Origin: Cherax quadricarinatus
Lineage: Eukaryota > Arthropoda > Malacostraca > Decapoda > Parastacidae
Direction of reading: 5' to 3'
Assembly: GCF_038502225.1 (NCBI RefSeq)
Contig: NC_091378.1
Location: 1,791,244 to 1,855,243 of the forward strand
Length of the DNA: 64,000 nucleotides
A program made the position numbers and the translations under genes. Shown here piece by piece: positions 56,097 to 64,000 of the stretch (the first letter of the stretch is position 1; the number at the start of each line of letters is the position of its first letter). The notes below the pieces were generated by a model, which was not told the origin of the DNA, made no database searches, and saw only the letters and a list, made by a program, of their open reading frames with translations.

Positions 56097-57021
56097 TAAG
56101 TTTATTGAGGCACAGGTACACATAAGTATAATTTTCATACATAGTGTAAACTACCAAGGATAACCCAAAAAAAAAGTCAGTGACTGATGTCCATTGGGGT
56201 CCTTGTAACAATGGAATAATAACCCGTGAAGCATATCTTGCACACACTAGGTGGTAACAAAGCTACCACTATCTTACAATTTTCTTAACATAGGCATTAA
56301 TATAACCTGAAAACCCCGACTGTTTTACCACAAGAAAAATAAGTACGGATTATTAACCAAAGAAAGTCATTGCGTCATCAAGGACTGTCTATCTTATTTC
56401 CATTATAATCCTTTTTTTGAATTATCCTCCTAGATCATGATATCTATCCATTTTAATGCGAAATTTTAACTTATTTCCTCTTTAATTATAAAACAACACT
56501 TTCAAAAAACCTCACTAAGACGTAAAAGACAATAATCCCCTAAAAAAAAAAACTATCAAAACAACTAAAACATCACTCATTAAAACAAGTTAATAAATAC
56601 AAGAAAAAGTCAGAACAGACCTGGTTAATGTTATATAATAAGAGAGTGAGAGAGCAGCAGCAGCAGCAGTAGCAGTGATAGGAGACCCAGGGTTGTTATC
56701 TCCCACATATATATGTGTCATGGACGCATGCGTCTTCAATATGTCTCCAGAATTATCTATACTAGGTGACTAAATTACTAAGTTGATTTAGGCATAGGTA
56801 CATAAACTCCAGTTATCATATATAGTTTAAATTACCCAGCATAAACCCCCCAAAAAAAGTCAGACACGTTGACTTATTTCCATTGTTGTCTGTATAAAAT
56901 ATTATTTAAAACGGTTAAGCATAAATAAACTTATTTAGATATAGATATACATAAGTACAATTATTATACATATGTAAATTACCAAGGATAACACATAAAA
57001 AAGTGGCTTATTTCTATTATA

Positions 57022-57086
<65 letters not shown>

Positions 57087-57320
57087 CATAAAGAAGCGCT
57101 AAGCCACAAGAACTCAACTTATTTCCATTGTGGTTCTCCAATGGATGTCTCCAGAATTATCATTTACCTTCCTGTCCTCAGTCATGTATATTTAGGTGGT
57201 ATTATAGCAGCTGACATTGTTTTAAATAATTATCTAGGCGTACCTACATATACGTGCAATTATCATACAAGTGTAAATTATCTACGATAACAAAAAAGGT
57301 GACTTATTTCCATTGGGTAC
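56097..57320 (+). repeat. Cluster of short interspersed repeat 'family 3', four copies
   Basis: Copies at about 56097-56215, 56780-56890, 56930-57020 and 57215-57320 share 'cataagtacaattat', 'gtaaattacc.aggataaca' and 'gacttatttccattg'. All run on the plus strand. Possible first exon and promoter sequence of the LAPTM4-like gene (CAG/CTG-rich, 56640-56720) lies between copies. Confidence 0.75.
57022..57086 (+). repeat. (ATT)n microsatellite with (TAA)-family start
   Basis: About 65 bp of ATT followed by 'cataaagaagcgctaagcca'. Confidence 0.95.
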
Positions 57321-57480
57321 TTGATTTCAATCTGTCATTGGGAGTCCTTGATTTCCATGGGGTCCATGATTTAAACGGTATCCTTGATTTTCACGGTGTC
57401 CTTGATTTCCAGTAACGTTCTTGATTTCCAATAAGTCTAATTTAAATTGGGGTCCTTAATTTAAGGATTCCAATGCGAAT
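57310..57480 (+). repeat. Degenerate ~21-bp tandem repeat (ccttgatttccattggggt)
   Basis: About eight imperfect units. The unit resembles the 'ttatttccattggggtcctt' segment shared by SINE family 1 (reverse) and family 3. Confidence 0.75.
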
Positions 57481-57544
57481 AATTAATTTTAACTGACTTT
57501 TTTTTTAGCTTATCCTACATAACTGACACATAACTTTTTTTTAT

Positions 57545-58090
57545 TTTTTTATTCCCCGGTATTCTCCCGGCCCGGCCTTGACTCCGTATCTGGGGAGTGT
57601 CTCGAGACTTAAGTCTCCCATGGGAGGAGGTACAAGTACCCCCTCATCTTTGGGACCAACTGTCCCCAGGCCTAGCCACATTCCCCGCCCTCACGGGGCT
57701 CGTAGGGAGAAGCTAGGCCTCTGGTCTGCCATCTACCCCGCCCCAAAGGGGCTCGTGGGGATGGCAGTCTTGTGAGCTGCAGGTGGTAGCAAGCTCAGGC
57801 CTTGACACATAACTTTTATTATTAAAGATTAGCCGGTATTCTCCCGGCCCGGGCCTTTTCCAAGTGGTGGCCCGGCCTTGGCTCCCTCTTTAGGGAGTGT
57901 CTGAGACCGAAGTCTCCCATGGGAGGAGATACATGTACCTCCTCATCTTTGGGACCAACTGTCCCCAGGCCTAGCCACAAGCTAGGCCTCTCTGGTCTGC
58001 CATCCCCGCCCCAAGAGGGCAAATGGGAATGACAGTCTTATGAGCTAAAGGCTCGGGCTCAGGCACCTACCCTACCCTAGAAGGGTTAGG
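57545..58090. repeat. GC-rich repeat in two tandem copies
   Basis: Copy A 57552-57805 and copy B 57832-58085 share 'ccggtattctcccggcccgg', 'aagtctcccatgggagga', 'ctcatctttgggaccaactg' and 'tccccaggcctagccac'. Copy B has extra sequence near its start and lacks a block in the middle. Its GC content stands out sharply from the surroundings. Confidence 0.88.
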
Positions 58091-58389
58091 CATGGTATCG
58101 ATGAGACACAACGTTACTATAAGAATTTACAACCACATAAATTTGCATAACTGGACGACCTAAATAAACTTATACAATATATCTTGCAAGTTCATCATTT
58201 CTTTTACATCTGTTGCTTAAAATTTTGGATAAATATATACACTAGCCATTCCCCAGATGAAATTTGTTTAATAACAGAATTTATGCCAATTTTTTGTAGT
58301 CTAGTATATGTAGTGGCCTAGAAATTTCCAATATGCAAAGTTACAGCAACTATTAAATGCATTTCTTTGTTCATGTGACTAAATTCGCT

Positions 58390-59460
58390 AGTTTGGTAAC
58401 AGAGCTACAGATGTCCCTCTTAACATAATGATAAACGGATCACCTATCACAAAGCTAACAGAGGGAAAATTCTTAGGAATCCACCTTGATAATAGACTCA
58501 AATTTCATACACATATACAACAAATTTCTAAGAAAATTTCCAAGACTGTAGGCATACTATCGAAGATACGGTACTATGCTCCACAGTCAGCCCTCCTGGC
58601 CCTATATCACTCTCTTATTTACCCCTATCTCACCTATGGAATTTGTGCATGGGGCTCAACAACAAGTAACCATCTCAGACCACTAATTACCCAACAAAAG
58701 GCTGCAGTTAGAATGATAACAAATTCTCACTACAGGCAGCACACTCCACCAATATTCAATACACTCAACCTACTCACCATACAAAACATCCATACTTATT
58801 ACTGCACCTATTACATACATAGAACACTCAACTCTGATATTAACCCTCCCCTCAAACATCTCCTTGCCAACCTCAACAGAACACATGACCATAACACAAG
58901 GCACAGATCACTCTTTGATATTCCTCGTGTCCATCTCACGCTATGCAAAAACTCAATGCACATAAAAGGCCCTAAAATCTGGAATTCATTACCTGTTAAT
59001 ATAAAAGAAACACTACCTGTTTATAAATTCAAGTCTCTTCTCAAAGATCACTTACTCACCCAAAACCAAATAAATACTGAATAACTGAACCTTATAAATT
59101 GTATATCTTAAATGTTTCTCACAATTATATCACATAAATGTTAAACCTAAAACCCAATCTAACTTTATTATTTTTTAAATTCACTACCTAACAGAATACT
59201 CCATTCTACTGAATTTACAACAATGCATGCAACCATATGACCTGTCTTTGTAATACTCACTTGTGCTTTATAGTAATCAGTTTACATTAATGTTTTTCAC
59301 TGATTTCATCATTGCTTAGTTAATCTTAAGTTAATTTTAAGCCAGCCCGTAATGCTATGCATAGTATAAGTGGCTTTGGCATGCTGCTCTTATCTGTATT
59401 TTTTTTTTGTACCTCTGTAAGTGTGCTCAAATTATAAATAAATAAATAAATAAATAAATG
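58390..59460 (+). mobile_element. Non-LTR retrotransposon 3' part with (TAAA)n tail
   Basis: Open frame 58428-59084 (218 residues) encodes the RT thumb and C-terminus: KFLGIHLDNRLKFHTHIQQI, then LYHSLIYPYLTYGICAWG, then RMITNSHYRQHTPPIF, and GPKIWNSLPVNIKE near the end. This order is typical of LINE RT C-termini. The palm with FADD is lost by 5' truncation. The 3' UTR has 'gtggctttggcatgctgctc' and a (TAAA)n tail at 59435-59459. The uninterrupted frame suggests a fairly young insertion. It is a different family from 15443 and from the CR1-like cluster. Confidence 0.88.
58428..59084 (+). pseudogene. LINE RT C-terminal frame, 218 residues
   Basis: It starts at MINGSPITKLTEGKFLG. The ATG is internal to the original RT, so this is not a native start. 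The C-terminal KFKSLLKDHLLTQNQ is followed by a stop at 59084. No catalytic residues are retained. Confidence 0.85.
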
Positions 59461-59494
59461 GTTAATGGGTTTTAAAGCCGCTGGGCTACACTAC

Positions 59495-59772
59495 AGTAGC
59501 CCGTGGCCTGGTGGGCAATGCTCTTGCTTCACACGCTGAGTGTCCGTGGTTCGATTCCCAGAAAGGGTGAAAACATTGGGCGTGTTTCCTTACTCCTGTT
59601 CACCTAGCAAGCAAGTAGGTACCTGAGTGTTAGTGGACTGGTGTGGGTCGCATCCTGGGGGACAAAATTGAGGACCACAATGGAATATAAGACAGTCAGT
59701 CCCTCGATGAGACACTGACTTACTTGGGTTAACCTGGATGGCTAACCCTCCGGGGTTAAAAATCTTATAAGC
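59495..59772 (+). mobile_element. tRNA-derived SINE (family 1)
   Basis: A-box-like 'gtggcctggtgggcaatgc', B-box-like 'ggttcgattccca', then 'gtgtgggtcgcatcctgggg' and 'ggctaaccctccggggttaa'. Inserted just after the LINE tail at 59460. Confidence 0.88.
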
Positions 59773-59989
59773 ATTAAAGCTACACTTAACTTTTTCACCA
59801 CTAGACAAAGAAATCCTTTTAATTCGTAAAATATGGATTAAGTCCAATTTTAAGCATATATACACTGAGACAAATATACCTCTCAGTGTGTATGTCTTGT
59901 ATTCATTAATTATTTTGCCAGCTCATTCGTACTGAATCCAAATTCATTAATTTTAGAAATCCTTCACTAATACTGCAATTTGCTTAGCT

Positions 59990-60118
59990 AACAATGTTGA
60001 GGCAGTCTCTGGGGTTCGTAACAGCCTGGTTGATCAGGTCCTGATCCACCAGGAGGCCTGGTCATGGACCGGGCCGCGGGGGCGTTGACCCCCGGAACAC
60101 CATCCAGGTATACCAGTA
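59990..60118 (+). mobile_element. LINE 3'-terminal fragment
   Basis: 'aacagcctggttgatcaggt', 'ggaccgggccgcgggggcg' and 'ttgacccccggaac' match the end of the copy at 6560-6945. Confidence 0.8.
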
Positions 60119-60164
60119 CTTTGTGTGTAAACTATGATATACAAAATAAAGGTGCCCAACTTAA

Positions 60165-60525
60165 GTCAAGGGTAATATTAAGAGTATACTTCACTGTATC
60201 ACTGAAGGGTAATATTAAGAGTATACTTCATTGTATATATTACTGAAAGGTAATATTAAGAGTATACTTCACTGTATATATTACTGAAGGGTAATATTAA
60301 GAGTATACTTCATTGTATATATCACTGAAGGGTAATATTAAGAGTATACTTCATTGTATATATCACTGAAGGGTAATATTAAGAGTATACTTCATTGTAT
60401 ATATCACTGAAGGGTAATATTAAGAGTATACTTCATTGTATATATCACTGAAGGGTAATATTAAGAGTATACTTCATTGTATATATCACTGAAGGGTAAT
60501 ATTAAGAGTATACTTCAGTATATAT
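60165..60525 (+). repeat. 41-bp tandem array, ~9 units
   Basis: Unit: 'gggtaatattaagagtatac' then 'ttcattgtatatatcactgaa'. Units from 60288 on are nearly identical; the first three are shorter or variant. Confidence 0.95.
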
Positions 60526-60869
60526 ACATATCTCTGGAAATTGATTGAGTCCTGCCATAATTGGAGTGAGCAGACTGGTTGTAGTACGTTTTAGTAGCCC
60601 TCAACATCCACCCAAACAAACACAAACAACACGGATATTGAGTTTATACTCACAATATTATAGATTTACACTTTAAGGAGGCCTTGGGTAGGTTTAAACT
60701 GTTAGTAACTAATATTAGAATTAATAAGGTAGCCTTGGATCTTAATATTGGTAGCTTTAGACCTTAATATAGGTTAATATTAGGGTGTATCTAGTAAGGA
60801 GACTAGATAAATGCGACGCCTAGCAACCCTATGCTTGAACACAGGCAGGACGGGATTGAACAAGTACTG

Positions 60870-61210
60870 ATAACAAGAACATTAGAAAGAAGGAGCACTG
60901 CGGCAGGCCTACAGGCCCATGCGAGGCAGGTCCAACTCACACCCACTCGTATATTAATCTAACCTATTTTTAAAACTACACAAGGGTTTAGCTTCTATGA
61001 CGGTACTTGGGAGTTTGTGCCACTCAGCCACAACTCTATTACCAAATCATTGCTTTCCTATATCATTCCTGAATCTAAATTTTTCCAACTTGAAACAATT
61101 GCTGCGAGTCCTGTCTTGGTTAGATACTTTTAGCCCGTTATTTACATTTCCTTTATTCCTGTTTTCCATTTATGCACCTCAATCATATTTCCCCTAATTC
61201 TACACCTGGT
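60870..61210 (-). mobile_element. L2/CR1-like LINE 3' fragment
   Basis: 'ggagcactgcggcaggccta' and 'cccatgcgaggcaggtccaa', then the C-terminal region in broken frames up to 'ttcccctaattctacacct', collinear with 44978-45390. Confidence 0.75.
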
Positions 61211-61491
61211 CTGAAGAGGGAAGTGTTATCAAATCTTGCCATAACAGCCGCAGACTCAAGAAAAAGCCAGGTAGGAGTGAAGCAGCCGTTTTCTTGAGGT
61301 TGTAGATTGCCATCCTCGTCACCTTCAGGTCTGCGGCTACATGTATCACAGACATGCCTTGCTCTCATAGGGTGAGTGCATGGGTCTTCTCTGCAATTGA
61401 AAATTTTGTTCAACTCATTCTGACCACTTAGAGCAGAGATACAGCGTGGCAAAGTTCGTGGTCGAGTGAAAAAAGGGACACTGAGGAGCAA
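61183..61491 (-). CDS. Unrecognised Cys-containing open frame, 102 residues (doubtful)
   Basis: It encodes PRTLPRCISALSGQNELNKI, then NCREDPCTHPMRARHVCDTC and SRRPEGDEDGNLQPQ. Five cysteines fall in 61385-61300, spaced like a small zinc-binding knuckle. A 'tttcaattgcag' just before AGAAGACCC could be an acceptor, in which case only the second half would be an exon. It overlaps a LINE fragment at its 3' end by about 25 bp. I do not recognise the family; it may be a transposon fragment or chance. Confidence 0.25.
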   Translation of the reverse strand: MLLSVPFFTRPRTLPRCISALSGQNELNKIFNCREDPCTHPMRARHVCDTCSRRPEGDEDGNLQPQENGCFTPTWLFLESAAVMARFDNTSLFRPGVELGEI

Positions 61492-61687
61492 CGTAGCAAG
61501 CCTCCTTCCTCACCGAGCTCTGGCATAGTACTGAAGTGTGGCATGGTGCGTAACAATGGAGCAAGATGGGTGCCAGTACACTATGTCATCACACTATTCC
61601 TATGGCAGAAATGTGAGTGAAATGTATGCACCAAAATCTTATGTATAGATATTTTTTTGCATTGGACATGCATAGATTTTTTTACGG

Positions 61688-61805
61688 GCACTGTAGGTAG
61701 TCAGTAGGTGTAGGTAGCTTATGGGTGTAGGTAGCCAGTAGGTGTAGGTAGCCAGTAGGTGTAGGTAAACGGTAGGTGTAGGTAGCCAGGAAGCTCCCCT
61801 ATACC
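61688..61805 (+). repeat. ~18-20 bp tandem repeat (gtaggtgtaggtagccagta)
   Basis: About six units, some with ggtagctt or ggtaaacg variants. Confidence 0.9.
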
Positions 61806-62274
61806 AGCTACCTACACCGGCCCAGAGTGATATTACCATCAACATACTTTGTTCACTGAGTTCAATCATTTCTAACAACTACCTTTAGATGCCATCATTA
61901 ATGAAGGAAGAAGTGATGAGAAGAAGTCATGCCAAGAATTATAAACAAAGCTGAATGTGTTAAGGGGAGTGACGGTCAAAAGCGGATTGATTCACATTTT
62001 CTCTGATGCTGGACCTGAGAAAACATAATTCTTTCCCTCCACCCAGTTACCACATCTCATGTTCATGTGAAATTTATTATACTGTGGGTGTATGTATCAT
62101 GTTTATCTGATATATAATGTGTTTCTTATATAATTGGATTAATGAAAATGTCTAAATTAACGTAAAATAAGACAGTTACTGTCCCGAAGAGTGATTATTA
62201 TTATTACTATGGCATCAAGACTAGAGGGATGCTCTTAGTGATTTTAATGTGTACCTGCATGCCAGCACAGTGTG
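61806..62274. other. No gene recognised
   Basis: Nothing supported. Confidence 0.5.
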
Positions 62275-62320
62275 TAAGTTTATTAAGGTACATGTATACA
62301 TAAGTATAATTATCAGAATA

Positions 62321-62532
62321 CAGGTACATCAATTTTCCGGACCTTTGGTTTCAAAGCCTTTCTGGATTACTGATTTTTCCGCCTTTAGGGAGTGCAGTAT
62401 TCCTTAGAATTGGGGTTGGATAAGTGACGTACAGTTTGGTGGTAAATACACTGCTGTGGTAATTTCAAGTTTTGGCTGGTAAATTTGTATGGTTCCGGAC
62501 CATCAGTGTCTGGAAAATCGATGTTGTACCTG
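62321..62532 (+). mobile_element. 212-bp mariner-like MITE
   Basis: TA-flanked; ends 'caggtacatcaattttccgg' and 'tggaaaatcgatgttgtacc' + tg are inverted repeats. A family-3 fragment (62275-62318) lies directly before it. Confidence 0.85.
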
Positions 62533-62689
62533 TACGTTTAAAATACTCAATAACTTTAAAACACTTGAAATTTTTGAAAGTTTCCAGACATAATGGAGAG
62601 ATGCGCTCACAGAGAATGTGAACAAACCGGGTGGCGTGCAGTGACCGTATTAAAAAGTCAGGTGGGGGGGAGCTGTATTGCAAGATTTA

Positions 62690-62760
62690 GTCATAATTTG
62701 AAATGCCCATATTAGCGGAATGCCGTAAGGCAAAATGCCGTAAAGCAGGGCTCTACTGTA
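62690..62760 (-). mobile_element. Right end of another MITE
   Basis: 'gccgtaaagcagggctctac' then TG and TA, the reverse of a CAGTAGAGCCCTGCTTTACGG terminus. The other end was not found. Confidence 0.55.
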
Positions 62761-62784
62761 TGTGTATATCTTTCTTTCTTTTGA

Positions 62785-62968
62785 TCGTTAGCACACTCAG
62801 CTCACACACTGAGGTCCAGGGTTCGAATCTCCTCTGGTACGGCTGGAAAACATTAAGGATGTGTTTCCATAAGACACCTGCTGTCCCTGTCCTTGTTCAC
62901 CCATCAGTTCAAAATAGGTACCTGGTTGTTAGTTGACTGGTGTGGGTCACATCCTGGGACAAAGCTGA
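62785..62968 (+). mobile_element. SINE (family 1), degraded
   Basis: 'cacactgaggtccagggttc', B-box-like 'gggttcgaatctc', then 'ggtacctggttgttagttga' and 'gtgtgggtcacatcctggg'. Confidence 0.8.
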
Positions 62969-63011
62969 CCTAATTTGCCTGAAATGCTCAGCATAACAAG
63001 CAGCTTTCTAT

Positions 63012-63130
63012 ATAGTATGTCGACATGACTCATGAAATAGTAATGACACGATTGCAAACAAACCACACCACAGGCGGGGTTAGAACCCACGATCAGAGAG
63101 AGACTGGTCAAAGGTTTTAACTGTGCCCAT
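63012..63130 (-). mobile_element. SINE family 2 copy, minus strand
   Basis: 'actcatgaaatagtaatgac' and 'acgattgcaaacaaacca' then 'gcggggttagaaccc' is the reverse of the tail plus tRNA-like head seen at 50151-50250. Confidence 0.72.
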
Positions 63131-63212
63131 GGTATGGTTTATAGTAGTATGTCTTTGATGTCAGCTAGGTCTGTATACTATGTTCATGTATATGTACTTG
63201 CAGTAAATAAAG

Positions 63213-63418
<206 letters not shown>

Positions 63419-63680
63419 ATGGGGTCCACCTCTGGTGTAAATTGTGGGACCCATAGCCTCGGAGAAGTGGATAAAAAGGCTTCAAGGAAAAATATTTGGA
63501 TTTCTTCCTGAAGCCGTTTGAATATTCCACTTCCCCTACCACCCCATCTTTTTATATTTTTTTTTTTTTTTTTACTAATAGGAATATTTTATTACATAAT
63601 ATGGTACAGAAGATCCAAGAGATACACTATTGATATAAAGGTGGCACACACGGTACATGTTGTTACGTGTGTATCACCGA

Positions 63681-64000
63681 TTATAAGGCAAAAATCTCAT
63701 CCAGCTCCTCAGAGCTGGGGCGTGTGCCCAAAATACAGCAGGCATTACCCCTCTGAACAGCCGCACTGAGCCGCTGGAACAGGAAACTAGCTGCCCTTGG
63801 ATCCCTAGTTACCCTGATGAGTCTTTTTCCCAGCTCCTTAAGGAATTTAGATGCACTCTTTCCCCATGAGCCAAGGGTCTCTGAGCCTATGGGAACAAAC
63901 ATATAATGATGGGCAAGTTCTCCATATTTTCTAGACTTTTGGGACTCCCTGAAGCTGGCAGCTGCCCCTCCTTCCTCCCTGGTGTATTGGAGATAGGTAT
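63681..64000 (-). mobile_element. Retroelement-type protein C-terminus, runs off the window edge
   Basis: The minus frame is open from the window end to the stop at 63681, beyond the first ATG at 63902. It encodes SQKSRKYGELAHHYMFVPIG, then SETLGSWG, a DPRAASFLFQRLSAAVQRGN segment and ILGTRP. The combination of YxFVPxxxETLGxWG and FLFQRxSxAxQRGNA is one I associate with the C-terminal end of RT-bearing mobile-element proteins in invertebrates. The rest of the ORF must lie beyond 64000. No damage is visible in the 106 codons seen. Confidence 0.65.

Overview
This is a eukaryotic, AT-rich, repeat-saturated window, most likely from a decapod crustacean and probably a freshwater crayfish. I infer that from an intron-rich gene, long (AT)n, (GT)n and (TAA)n microsatellites, several non-LTR retrotransposon clades, tRNA-derived SINEs, Tigger/piggyBac-type MITEs and hammerhead-like repeats. 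The species itself cannot be fixed by eye. || Only one cellular gene is well supported. It lies on the minus strand between 54042 and 46593, with five exons whose splice sites and phases all agree. It encodes a 312-residue four-pass membrane protein with an acidic loop and a proline-rich cytosolic tail carrying two PPxY motifs, resembling the LAPTM4/DUF4728 group of endolysosomal proteins. Its introns are full of transposon fragments. || Layout. 1-13 kb: old LINE, SINE and hammerhead-like fragments in unique AT-rich DNA. 14-17.4 kb: a CR1-like fragment and a 1.9-kb LINE with reverse transcriptase, broken by two frameshifts and flanked by (AT)n. 18-22.4 kb: several minisatellites, including a 780-bp satellite. 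23.3-29.1 kb: at least three CR1-like LINE copies, all on the minus strand, with (GT)n at their 3' ends; the longest keeps an endonuclease and most of the RT. 29-35.3 kb: short LINE-tail repeats, a three-level nest of DNA transposons, and a second LINE copy whose C-terminus is intact. 35.6-45.9 kb: MITEs, palindromes, LINE tails and minisatellites. 46.6-54 kb: the membrane-protein gene. 54.4-64 kb: LINE and SINE copies, a GC-rich duplicated repeat, a 41-bp tandem array and, at the right edge, the C-terminus of another retroelement protein. || The points most worth following are the hammerhead-like motifs, several in head-to-head inverted pairs; the nested transposons with an internal empty-site control; a 3' tail shared by a LINE and an unrelated ~480-bp repeat; and a 67-nt-arm palindrome built from a SINE head. 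I found no operons, CRISPR arrays, rRNA genes or convincing functional tRNA genes. Family names are from recognition by eye, without a database search.
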